From Streptomyces nitrosporeus (GTDB lineage Bacteria; Actinomycetota; Actinomycetes; Streptomycetales; Streptomycetaceae): DNA of 64,000 nucleotides. The DNA lies in contig NZ_CP023702.1 of NCBI RefSeq assembly GCF_008704555.1, positions 7,486,001-7,550,000 on the forward strand, given 5' to 3'. A program made the position numbers and the translations under genes. Shown here one piece after another: positions 8,612-16,422 of the stretch (its first letter is position 1; each line of letters begins with the position of its first letter). Under the pieces are notes generated by a model. The model had not been told where the DNA came from. It worked only from the letters and a program-made list of their open reading frames with translations, and searched no databases.

Positions 8612-8684
8612 CAGGGGAGGCAGGAGTCGAACCTGCGGCATCCGGTTTTGGAGACCGGCGCTCTGGCCTCTGAGCTACACCCCT
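8612..8684 (-). tRNA. tRNA-Trp (CCA anticodon)
   Basis: A 73-base cloverleaf can be drawn on the minus strand. It has acceptor stem AGGGGTG/CTCCCCT, D-stem GCTC/GAGC, anticodon stem CCGGT/ACCGG with loop CTCCAAA (anticodon CCA), and T-arm GCAGG-TTCGACT-CCTGC with discriminator G. The sixth acceptor pair is a T-T mismatch; all other stems pair. CCA is not encoded. Streptomyces usually carry one canonical tRNA-Trp gene, so this may be an extra or slightly divergent copy. Confidence 0.9.
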
Positions 8685-8851
8685 TCGGTGTGATCACCGT
8701 GACAGCCGGGCCGCCCGCGGGCAAGCGGTTTTCACGCATGATCCGAAAGCGTTCCGCCGGACCGCGCCACGGGACGCGACGGACACCGCGTACACTCGGC
8801 TCCCGTTTCCGCCGACCGGCGGACATGGACCGACTCGATGGGCAATCCGAC

Positions 8852-9013
8852 GTGAGCTTCGCAGACAAAACCGACGCACCTATCTACGCGGGCCTGGTGG
8901 AGGAGCAGGGCGATGTTCCGGCCGAGGTGCGGCGAGTGGCCGAGGAGACCTTGCGGGAGGTGGACCGCGCGCTCGACTTCAGCAGCGTGCGCTCTCCCGC
9001 GGCCCTCCGGTAG
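8852..9013 (+). CDS. Small conserved-type hypothetical protein
   Basis: 53 residues from GTG 8852, mostly charged and helical: DAPIYAGLVEEQGDVPAEVR, then RVAEETLREVDRALDFSSVR. I do not recognise a domain. TACACT at about 8790 could be a -10 box. The composition and codon bias are those of real Streptomyces coding sequence, and the GTG gives a shorter N-terminus free of odd Arg-rich sequence. An in-frame ATG at 8825 would add nine residues. No clear ribosome site precedes either start. It is cytoplasmic and of unknown role. Confidence 0.55.
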   Translation: MSFADKTDAPIYAGLVEEQGDVPAEVRRVAEETLREVDRALDFSSVRSPAALR

Positions 9014-9825
9014 GACGGCCCTACGGCACGCGGCGGCCCACGGCACGCGGTATGCGCCGGGCTGTGGCACGCGCGCCGGTCCACGGCCCACGGCATGCGC
9101 CGGGGCCCACGGTATGCGCCGGGCCGCTGACACACGGCGGGCCACCGCTCACGGCGTGCGGGCCGTGTCCTCCGGGCCGCACGGCGGGGTGCCGTCCGAA
9201 GCCCGCCCCGGCTCGCGCGCCCCTGGGCCACGGCTCGGGGCCGGCTCCGCACGTCCTGGCCGTGCAGGCCCCTCGCGCAGATGTGCGGCCCGTTCCGGGG
9301 GCCGGAGGGCGTCCCGGCGGACCACGGCCACTGCCTGCCGTGGGCGGGGCGCCCCGGGCCCTGGCGCCGGGCCGGGCACCCCGCCTCCGCGCGTGCCCCG
9401 TGCCGGCGCCGTCCCTGTCCCCGCCCCGGGACGGGTGGCGCGACACCGCAGATGAACGCCCCGCCCGTGTGAGGCCGGGTTCCGGCCCGCTCCCCGGGCC
9501 GTGGAAGGACCGGGGCCGGCGGCGCGTGCCCGGCCCCGGGTCCGGAACCCGCGCCGGCCCCCGGACCGGGCGCCCACGCCCTCCGCCCATACATCCGCCC
9601 ATGCCCCGCCCTTTGGGGGCGCCCGCCTTTTTCGGCCAGATTCAAGGGAGCGGTCGTCGGCGGCCGATGGCGCGGGAACCCGGCCCGCGCGGAGGCGGCT
9701 GCCCCGCGGGAGACGGCGGGGCCCTCCCCGGCGGACCGCTTTTTTCGGCGAAGTGCCGTCCGTGAGTGGTGTGTTGGTGGTGCGTGAGAGGCGGGAGGGG
9801 CACTAGTATCCTCGCCGTCCGCGCA
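9014..9825. other. Long GC-rich intergenic region with short repeats and T-tracts
   Basis: No convincing gene lies in this stretch, although long frames run through it. Three near-identical 14-mers CGG(T/C)ATGCGCCGGG occur at 9048-9061, 9091-9104 and 9110-9123 among looser CACGGC repeats. Two T-tracts, near 9628 and 9741, stand out in the GC-rich background and follow short G/C inverted repeats. TAGTAT at about 9803-9808 could be the -10 box for the DUF397/XRE genes. Confidence 0.5.
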
Positions 9826-9855
9826 TCGGTGCAATTGCACCTGGAATTGCACCGA
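9826..9855. promoter_or_regulatory. Inverted repeat, probable operator of DUF397/XRE pair
   Basis: TCGGTGCAATT (9826-9836) and AATTGCACCGA (9845-9855) are perfect 11-base inverted arms with an 8-base spacer. The inner GGTGCAATTGCACC is itself a palindrome. It lies about 20 bases after a TAGTAT hexamer and about 100 bases before the DUF397 start, so it may bind the XRE protein encoded two genes on. Confidence 0.55.
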
Positions 9856-9951
9856 CGGTGTGAGCAGGAGAAATCCTCGGCGCCTCGGTGCGCGGGCTCC
9901 GGCGCCGAGTGCCGAAGACGCCACGACCAACTGCCGTAAAGGATGGACAGC

Positions 9952-10188
9952 ATGCAGCGCATCGACAACGGTGTCCCGGCCGGTTCCCTGTCCGGGGTCG
10001 AGTGGGTCAAGAGCCACCACAGCAACCCGAGCGGGAACTGCGTGGAAATGGCCCTGCTCCCCGGCGGCGACGTCGCCGTACGCAACTCCAGGGACCCCGA
10101 GGGGCCCGCCCTGGTGTACACGCAGGCGGAGGTGCGCGCCTTCCTCGCCGGCGTGAGGGACGGGGACTTCGACCCGATGATCGGCTGA
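9952..10188 (+). CDS. DUF397 domain protein
   Basis: 78 residues with the DUF397 pattern: VEWVKSHHSNPSGNCVEMA, VAVRNSRDPEGPALVYT, then AFLAGVRDGDF. These small actinobacterial proteins are nearly always encoded beside an XRE/DUF5753 regulator, as here, and act with it (WhiJ-like or BldB-region modules). The partner is 79 bases downstream. ATG 9952 is chosen because AAGGA lies eight bases upstream; ATG 9943 is in frame but lacks a site. Confidence 0.88.
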   Translation: MQRIDNGVPAGSLSGVEWVKSHHSNPSGNCVEMALLPGGDVAVRNSRDPEGPALVYTQAEVRAFLAGVRDGDFDPMIG

Positions 10189-10267
10189 AACCGAACGGAA
10201 TCGCCCTGCCGGGCAGGGCCACCCGGTGGCAGACTGGCGTCCTGACGTCAGCCATCAGGAGCCCGCC

Positions 10268-11176
10268 TTGCCCGGCATCGAACCGCTGCAGCCGTCGCGG
10301 AAACCGACGCTCGCCCCGGCCGCCGGGGCGAGCCCCACCGTCCTCAGGCTCATCCTGGGTGCGCAGCTCCGCAGGATGAGGGCCGAAGCGGGCATCACCC
10401 CCGATGTCGCGGCCGCCTGCATCCGCTGCTCCACGGCGAAGATCAGCCGGATGGAGACAGGGCACTCACCGTGCAAGGAACGCGACGCGGCCGACCTGCT
10501 CACGCTCTACGGAGTCACCGACCCGGCACGCACGGCCGAGTTCCTCGACCTGGTCAACAAGGCGGGGGAGCGCGGCTGGTGGCGTTCGTACGCCGACGTC
10601 CTGCCCGACTGGTTCGAACCCCTCGTGGGCCTGGAAGAGGCCGCCGCGTCCATCCGTACCTACGAGAGCCACTACATCCCCGGACTCCTGCAGACCTTCG
10701 ACTACGCCTACGCGGTCGTCCGGTCGGGGCACGCGATCGAGCCGGAGGAGGTCACCCGGCGGCGCGTCGAACTCCGCCTCAAACGACAGGACCTGCTGTA
10801 CCGCAGCGATCCGCCCAAGCTCTGGGTACTGCTGGACGAGGCGGTACTGATGAGGCCGACGGGCGGGCGCCAGGTGATGCGCGAGCAGCTCAGCCACCTG
10901 CTGGACATGACCGAACTGCCCCATGTGATCGTGCAGGTCGCGCCTTTCGAGGTCACGGCCCACACCTCACCGGGCAGCGGCATCACTTATCTGAGGTTCG
11001 CGATGGCCCAGCTGCCCGACGTCGCCTACCTCGAGCACCTGACCAACGCCACCTCCGTGACCAAGCGGGAGAGCACCGACGAGTACCGCTGGATCCTGGA
11101 CTCCCTCAGCGCCCAGTCCCCGAGCCCCGTCGAGAGCAGGCGGCTGCTGCGCCAGGCGCTGGAACGCTACGGCTGA
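10268..11176 (+). CDS. XRE family regulator with DUF5753 domain
   Basis: About 302 residues. The N-terminal helix-turn-helix runs through AQLRRMRAEAGITPDVAA and STAKISRMETGHSP. The DUF5753 domain follows, with the marker motifs YESHYIPGLLQTFDYA, VTRRRVELRLKRQ, WVLLDEAVL and VIVQVAPF. It is a cytoplasmic DNA-binding regulator paired with the upstream DUF397 protein. TTG 10268 has AGGAG six bases upstream and is preferred; GTG 10226 is in frame without a good site. The DNA target may be the inverted repeat at 9826-9855, which is inference. Confidence 0.9.
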   Translation: MPGIEPLQPSRKPTLAPAAGASPTVLRLILGAQLRRMRAEAGITPDVAAACIRCSTAKISRMETGHSPCKERDAADLLTLYGVTDPARTAEFLDLVNKAGERGWWRSYADVLPDWFEPLVGLEEAAASIRTYESHYIPGLLQTFDYAYAVVRSGHAIEPEEVTRRRVELRLKRQDLLYRSDPPKLWVLLDEAVLMRPTGGRQVMREQLSHLLDMTELPHVIVQVAPFEVTAHTSPGSGITYLRFAMAQLPDVAYLEHLTNATSVTKRESTDEYRWILDSLSAQSPSPVESRRLLRQALERYG

Positions 11177-11206
11177 GGCCCGGCGCTAGCCGCCCGCACC
11201 CCCCGC

Positions 11207-12022
11207 TCACCGCTTGCGTCCGACGCCGCCGTACTCGATCCACTCCTGGGTCTCCTGCCGGGGCGCCAGGTCCGAGTCCGGCCGCCAGGTGGACACCTCC
11301 ACCAGGCCCGGCTCCAGCACCTCCAGCCCTTCCAGGAAGACGCCCACGTCCTCGGGCCGGCGTACCCGCCCCCACTGGCCGCCGGTCGACTCCGCCATGA
11401 AGTCGGTGACGAAGTCCCGGGTGGCCGCGTCCTCGCTCACCAGCTGGCACACCACCAGGAAGCTGCCGGGCGCCAGCCGCCGGGCCACCCGGCGCACCAG
11501 CCCGGCAGGGTCGTCCTCGTCGGGGATGCAGTGCAGCACGGACACGAAGAGCGCCGCCACCGGCTCGTCGAAATCGATCAGGCGGACCACCTCGGGGTGA
11601 CCGAGGATCCCGTCCGTGTCGCGCATATCGGCCTGGATGACCGCCGTACGGTCGTTCTCCTCGAGGATCGCCTTGCCGTGGGCCAGCACGATGGGGTCGT
11701 TGTCGATGTACACCACCCTCGCACCCGGGTCGACGAGTTGGGCGACCTGGTGGACGTTGTCCTGCGTGGGCAGCCCGGAACCGTGGTCGATGAACTGGCG
11801 GATCCCGTACTCGGACGCGAGACGGTGCACCACACGGCGGAGGAAATGACGGTTGTTCACCGCCAGGACCTTGGTACTCGGCACACGTTCCAGCAGATGC
11901 TCACAGGCGATCCGGTCGGCCGGATAGTTGTCCTTGCCACCCAGGTAGTAGTCGTACATGCGCGCGACGCTCGGCACGTTCACGTCGATGACGCTCGGAA
12001 TGGAGGCTTCCCCGTGGCTCAT
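11207..12022 (-). CDS. SAM-dependent methyltransferase, DUF574 (PF04672) family
   Basis: 271 residues. It shows the DUF574 signature near the N-terminus (NVPSVARMYDYYLGGKDNYP, then ADRIACEHLL), a Rossmann core (FIDHGSGLPTQDNVHQVAQ, ARVVYIDNDPIVLAH), and SVLHCIPDEDDP. Streptomyces encode many paralogues, mostly of unknown substrate, and often near DUF397/XRE pairs as here. ATG 12022 follows AAGGGG. The gene is convergent with the XRE gene, 30 bases apart. Confidence 0.9.
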   Translation of the reverse strand: MSHGEASIPSVIDVNVPSVARMYDYYLGGKDNYPADRIACEHLLERVPSTKVLAVNNRHFLRRVVHRLASEYGIRQFIDHGSGLPTQDNVHQVAQLVDPGARVVYIDNDPIVLAHGKAILEENDRTAVIQADMRDTDGILGHPEVVRLIDFDEPVAALFVSVLHCIPDEDDPAGLVRRVARRLAPGSFLVVCQLVSEDAATRDFVTDFMAESTGGQWGRVRRPEDVGVFLEGLEVLEPGLVEVSTWRPDSDLAPRQETQEWIEYGGVGRKR

Positions 12023-12406
12023 CCGGCCCCTTGTCCGTTCAGAGATGTGCAACCGTGGGAGCACATGCTATGGACACCTCCGGAGGGCTGACAGCCCACC
12101 GGAGGCCGGGGCAAGGGCGCACAGCGGCGAATCGGCCAGCGGCCGCGGCACCGCGGGACCGGGTCCGGACCCGGCCGAAGGGGACCCCCGAGCCCGCAGG
12201 GGGCGCCACGGCCACCCCTTACGGCATAAGCACGCTGGTCAGGACGGCATCCCTCGTCCGGGGCCGGGCCGGCTCCGGAGCCGCATGCGCGACACCCCCG
12301 TGAACGGGGAACCGTTCAAAGGGGCCGGAAATCGCCGGAGGCAGGCAGGGATGCCCGCGCCGGTCCTGCGCGCCGGACGACCGGCGCACGAGCGCGGAGG
12401 TCTATC
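12023..12406. other. Divergent intergenic region, no gene seen
   Basis: This 384-base stretch separates the DUF574 gene from hemC. CTCCGGAGGGCTGACAGCCCACCGGAG-like sequence near 12077-12103 forms an imperfect inverted repeat. I see no RNA gene or coding frame. Confidence 0.4.
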
Positions 12407-13351
12407 GTGAGCGCCATGTCCGTCCCTGAGCTGATCCGTATCGTCTCCCGCGACTCGCCCATGGCCCTGGCGCAGGTGGAGCGCGTCCGGTCCGAACTGG
12501 CGGCCCGGTACCCGGCCCTCGGCACCGAAGTGGTCCCCGTCAGGACCACCGGTGACAAGTGGATGGGCGACCTCTCACAGGTCGAAGGCAAAGGAGCCTT
12601 CACCAAGGAGGTGGACGCCGCGCTCCTCGCCGGCGAGGCGGACCTGGCGGTGCACTGCGTCAAGGACATCCCCGCCGACCGCCCGCTGCCGGCCGGGACG
12701 ACGTTCGCCGCCTTCCTGGAACGTGACGACATCCGCGACGCCCTCGTCCACCCGGACGGGCTCACCCTGGACGAACTCCCCGCAGGCACCCGGATCGGTA
12801 CCTCCTCCGTCCGCCGCGTCGCCCAACTCGCCGCCTCACACCCGGAACTGCGCTGCATCCCGTTCCGGGGCAACGCCAACCGGCGTCTCGCCCGGCTGGC
12901 CGGGGGCGAGGCGGACGCCCTGCTGCTGGCCGTGTCGGGCCTCAGGCGCATCGGCCGGGCCGACGCCATCAGCGACGTCCTGTCCACCGACGTGATGTGC
13001 CCGCCGATCGGCGCCGGTGTCCTCGCCCTGCAGTGCCGCGAGGACGACGAGACCACGATCGACGCCGTCGCCGCCCTCAACCACTCGGACACCTACCGGG
13101 AGATCACGGCGGAGCGCATGTTCCTCCACGTGCTCCAGGGTCACTGCAACTCCCCGATCGCCGGATACGCCACGGCCCACCGCAACGGTGACCTCTCGTT
13201 GCGCGCCTGTGTGTTCACCCCCGACGGCAAGACGGTCCTCAACGCACACGAGTGGGCGGGACCGCTGGATCCCGCGACTCTCGGCACCTCGGTGGCCGTG
13301 ACCCTGCTCCGGCAGGGCGCGCGCGAACTCATCGACGGCATCGCCCACTGA
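12407..13351 (+). CDS. hemC: Hydroxymethylbilane synthase (porphobilinogen deaminase), stand-alone copy
   Basis: 314 residues, typical length. The enzyme joins four porphobilinogen units into hydroxymethylbilane in heme and corrin synthesis. The dipyrromethane-cofactor cysteine is Cys247 in LQGHCNSPIAGYA. The catalytic Asp is in VHCVKDIP (Asp87), and the Arg-rich cofactor site is in GTSSVRRVAQ and FRGNANRRLARL. Small deviations from usual sequences (HCVKD for HSMKD, GNANRR for GNVNTR) suggest a divergent paralogue. GTG 12407 has GGAGG six bases upstream. No other hem gene is adjacent, although Streptomyces hemC normally sits with hemA and hemD. It is therefore probably a second, accessory copy. 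Confidence 0.9.
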   Translation: MSAMSVPELIRIVSRDSPMALAQVERVRSELAARYPALGTEVVPVRTTGDKWMGDLSQVEGKGAFTKEVDAALLAGEADLAVHCVKDIPADRPLPAGTTFAAFLERDDIRDALVHPDGLTLDELPAGTRIGTSSVRRVAQLAASHPELRCIPFRGNANRRLARLAGGEADALLLAVSGLRRIGRADAISDVLSTDVMCPPIGAGVLALQCREDDETTIDAVAALNHSDTYREITAERMFLHVLQGHCNSPIAGYATAHRNGDLSLRACVFTPDGKTVLNAHEWAGPLDPATLGTSVAVTLLRQGARELIDGIAH

Positions 13352-13481
13352 GCCGGACACCGGGTCTCCCGCCGGACCGCACGGCTCCGCGGCGGTACGA
13401 GGGCCCCGCCGGGCGCCGCACCGCGCCGCCGGGACCGGACCCCGGACGTGTCCGCCCGCGCCCGGCGTCGTTGACCGGGGT

Positions 13482-13955
13482 ATGAACCTGCGGACGACCT
13501 CCCTCGCGATCCTCGCCCTGCTGGGCACGGCGGGCTGCGTGTCCGTACCGGCGGGCCCGCCCGGGCCGGCTCCCACCGCCTCCGGGCACTCCCGGAACAC
13601 ACCCTCCGCGCACGCTTCCGCCCCTCCCGCCGCCCCGTCACCCCTCCACGACACCCTGGACGGGCCGGGCGGACACCGCGACGACGGGGACCGCGCGCGG
13701 CGGCGTACGGAAGAGGCGCGTACGGAAAGGGCGCCCTCGGCGGGCCGGAAGACGGGGGCCACTCCTCCCGCCGCCCCGCGGGAGCGGCGGGAGGCCCGCG
13801 GGCCCGCCCCCGCCCGCCCCGAACCGCGACGGACGGGCGCGGCCCGGGGACCGCAGCCGCGGCAGATGTACGACATGCGGGCCGTGTGCGCGACCGGGGA
13901 CGGGATCGCCTCCGCCGAGGTCCTGGATCTCTGCCGCACGGCGTACGGGAGATGA
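13482..13955 (+). CDS. Small putative lipoprotein
   Basis: 157 residues. A short basic and hydrophobic N-terminus (MNLRTTSLAILALLGTAGC) ends in a lipobox-like LGTAGC, so lipid attachment at Cys19 is likely. A long Pro/Ala/Arg-rich disordered stretch follows. The compact C-terminus (QMYDMRAVCATGDGIASAEV and a final Cys) has two cysteines that could form a disulfide. No known domain is recognised. ATG 13482 is preceded by GGGG. Confidence 0.6.
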   Translation: MNLRTTSLAILALLGTAGCVSVPAGPPGPAPTASGHSRNTPSAHASAPPAAPSPLHDTLDGPGGHRDDGDRARRRTEEARTERAPSAGRKTGATPPAAPRERREARGPAPARPEPRRTGAARGPQPRQMYDMRAVCATGDGIASAEVLDLCRTAYGR

Positions 13956-14077
13956 CGCCTCGTCACCGGATGCCCTGTCGCCGGGTGCCCTGTCGCCGGC
14001 CGGTCAGCGGGCATACGGCTCATGGGTGTCCGGTGAGGGGCGGGGGCGGCCCGGCGGAGGCCCCGGATCAGGAGAGG

Positions 14078-14965
14078 TCAGGAGAAGTTCTTCCGCATGA
14101 CGTCCCATTCACCGGTGCACAGACCGCAGTCCGGGCCGACGAACTCGGCCTTCGCCGCCGTGTCACCCTTCAGCTGCCACTTCAGCCAGTTGACACCGAC
14201 GCGACCGAACTCCCCTCCGTTCGGCTCGGCGTACGTGCCGTAGTGCCCGACGTCCAGATTGCCCATGAAGGCGGGCAGCCGGTCCCAGTCGTCCAGCGCG
14301 TTCTCGTACGCGATGTCCTTCGACCCGCCGGCGAAGTAGGCGATCGGTGCGTGGAGCCGGCGCAGCCGCGTCCACTTGTCGAACAGGCTCATCAGGCCGC
14401 TGTTCCACATCACGGTCGTGTCGATACGCGGGTCGTCGGCCACCTCCATGGTCTCCAGGCCACCGCACGACTGACCCATCGCCGCGATCTTCGTCGTGTC
14501 GATCCTGCCCCGGAACCTGCTGCCCGGAGCGCTGTTCTCCGCGACGGCCCAGTCGAGGGCGTTGGTCAGCATGTCCGACGAGGTCTGTCCCGAACCCCCC
14601 GGTACGCCGTTGGCGACGACCAGGAAGCCGTGGGAGGCGAACTCGGTGAGGATGTTCCGGAACCAGGTGCCGTCCGCCCGGCACGCCCCGTTGCCCCACG
14701 CGACGATCGGCAGCTTCCCGGAATCCGGCAGGACGTCCGGCCGGTACACGGTGTGGCCGGGCAGGCCGGGGACGGTCTCGTGACCGGCCGGGTGGGGCCC
14801 GGTTCCGCCGCCCGCCACGACGGCGGGTTCCGCGGCGGCCGTCTGGGCGGGAGCGAGGAGTACGGCGGCGAGCAAGAGCTCCGGCCGGAAAAAGCGCCCG
14901 GCTCGCGGTGTCCGGGGAGCTGAGCCCGTCGCGGCACCGGGGACACGGCGCATCAGGCCTTTCAT
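14078..14965 (-). CDS. Secreted alpha/beta hydrolase
   Basis: 295 residues. An Arg-rich N-terminus and hydrophobic core (ELLLAAVLLAPAQTAAA) form a long signal peptide. The hydrolase fold has PIVAWGNGAC, FASHGFLVVANG and the nucleophile elbow MGQSCGG (GxSxG). A candidate acid is in FAGGSKDIAYEN and the catalytic His in LDVGHYG. Cysteines in GNGAC, GQSCGG and PDCGLC may form disulfides outside the cell. The layout resembles secreted polyester- or lipid-ester hydrolases of actinomycetes; the substrate is unknown. AGGAGG lies five bases before ATG 14965. Confidence 0.82.
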   Translation of the reverse strand: MKGLMRRVPGAATGSAPRTPRAGRFFRPELLLAAVLLAPAQTAAAEPAVVAGGGTGPHPAGHETVPGLPGHTVYRPDVLPDSGKLPIVAWGNGACRADGTWFRNILTEFASHGFLVVANGVPGGSGQTSSDMLTNALDWAVAENSAPGSRFRGRIDTTKIAAMGQSCGGLETMEVADDPRIDTTVMWNSGLMSLFDKWTRLRRLHAPIAYFAGGSKDIAYENALDDWDRLPAFMGNLDVGHYGTYAEPNGGEFGRVGVNWLKWQLKGDTAAKAEFVGPDCGLCTGEWDVMRKNFS

Positions 14966-15180
14966 GGTGACCTCCTGAGGTGGGGGAGCCGTCGGTCGGG
15001 CACGCTGGGGATCCGCCCCGGGGATGTCACCGGCCGCACCGGAAGACCGGCGAAAGTACCCGTACCGAGGGACTCGCGGGCAGCCCCGCACCGGCGGCCC
15101 CGCGGACGGGCGGCCGTTCCACGCCAGTGAAAACGGTCCCGGCCCGCATGGTGCGGCGCACCTGCGGTTACACGGTGTGT

Positions 15181-16242
15181 ATGCCGAACGAACAGAGCAG
15201 CCACCGAAGCGGTCCGCCGAGCGGGAACGGCGGGGAACCAGGACCCGACCCCCAGGTGGAGCGCGACGTCCCCGACTCACCGACCCAGGTGGGCAGGCGC
15301 TCCTGGATGGCCGTCCTGAAACGCACCGCCAAGGAGTTCCAGCGGGACGAACTGACCGACCGCGCGGCCGCCCTGACCTACTACGGCGTCCTCGCGCTGT
15401 TCCCCGCCCTGCTCGTGCTGATCTCCCTGCTCGGTATCGCCGGGGAGTCGGCGACCCAGTCCGTCCTGGACAACATCAAGAAACTCGCCCCGGGTTCCGC
15501 CCGCGACGTACTCACCGGCGCGGTGACCCAGCTCCAGGGAAGCGCCGGTCTCGGCTCCGCCCTCGCGGTCGTCGGCCTGCTGGCCGCCCTGTGGTCGGCC
15601 TCCGGGTACATCGCGGCGTTCATCCGCGCCTCCAACGTCGTCTACGACATGCCCGAGGGGCGCCCGGTGTGGAAGGTACTGCCGGTGCGCGTCGGTCTGA
15701 CCTTCGCCCTGATGGTCCTGGCCTGCGTCAGTGCGCTGATCGTCGTGTTCACCGGCGGACTGGCCCGCCAGATCGGGTCCGCGCTCGGAGTGGGTGACAC
15801 CGCGCTGACCGTATGGTCGATCGCGAAATGGCCGGTACTGGTCGTCCTGGTGACCTTCATGCTGGCTCTGTTGTACTGGGCGGCTCCCAACGCCAAGGGC
15901 CGCGGCTTCACCTTCGTCTCGCTCGGAAGCCTGCTGGCCCTGTTCATCTGGATGGTCGCCTCGGCCGGATTCGCCCTCTACGTGGCGCACTTCGGGTCGT
16001 ACAACAAGACCTACGGCACGCTGGCCGGTGTCATCATCTTCCTCGTCTGGCTGTGGATCACCAATCTCGCGATCCTGCTGGGGCTGGAGTTCGACGCGGA
16101 GACGGAGCGGGAGCGGGCCATCATCGCAGGCCATCCGCGCCGGGAGGAGCCTTACGTCGAACCGCGGGACACCAGCAAGTGGACCGACGAGGACCGGCGG
16201 GCCCTGGGCGACACGGGACCCGAGGACCCCCGGGACGGCTGA
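15181..16242 (+). CDS. YihY/BrkB family inner membrane protein
   Basis: 353 residues. A Pro-rich N-terminal tail precedes the family entry motif TAKEFQRDELTDRAAALTYY. Six hydrophobic helices follow, including LALFPALLVLISLLGIAG, LALLYWAAPN and FLVWLWITNLAILLGLEFDA. This matches the YihY/virulence-factor-BrkB family (PF03631), membrane proteins of uncertain function, sometimes misnamed ribonuclease BN. The C-terminal tail is cytoplasmic and charged. ATG 15181 lacks a ribosome site, so translation may be leaderless. Confidence 0.9.
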   Translation: MPNEQSSHRSGPPSGNGGEPGPDPQVERDVPDSPTQVGRRSWMAVLKRTAKEFQRDELTDRAAALTYYGVLALFPALLVLISLLGIAGESATQSVLDNIKKLAPGSARDVLTGAVTQLQGSAGLGSALAVVGLLAALWSASGYIAAFIRASNVVYDMPEGRPVWKVLPVRVGLTFALMVLACVSALIVVFTGGLARQIGSALGVGDTALTVWSIAKWPVLVVLVTFMLALLYWAAPNAKGRGFTFVSLGSLLALFIWMVASAGFALYVAHFGSYNKTYGTLAGVIIFLVWLWITNLAILLGLEFDAETERERAIIAGHPRREEPYVEPRDTSKWTDEDRRALGDTGPEDPRDG

Positions 16243-16399
16243 CCCCACGCGGTGGCCCTGCCCGCCCTCACGCGGCGGACGGCCCGGTGCGGGGAAGCCG
16301 CCCGCGCCAGGCCCCCGCCCTCCGGGGCGGATCGGCCGTATACCAGCCCTCATCCCCGGCGTACGCGAATTTCAGACACCCCCCGGTTCCCAGCTCCAT

Positions 16400-16416
16400 A
16401 AGGTTAGGCTAACCTT
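16400..16416. promoter_or_regulatory. Iron box (DmdR/IdeR-type operator)
   Basis: AAGGTTAGGCTAACCTT is a perfect 8-base inverted repeat about one central base and fits the DtxR/IdeR/DmdR consensus core TTAGGTTAGGCTAACCTAA. It ends six bases before the GTG start of the siderophore ATPase gene. Fe-DmdR1 binding here would block transcription when iron is sufficient. Confidence 0.92.
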
Positions 16417-16422
16417 CGTCAT

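Noticed and set aside
8884..10020. A 378-codon minus-strand frame across the intergenic region
   Set aside because: Its translation is Arg/Pro/Gly-rich without any motif, and it runs antisense to DUF397. GC bias keeps such frames open.
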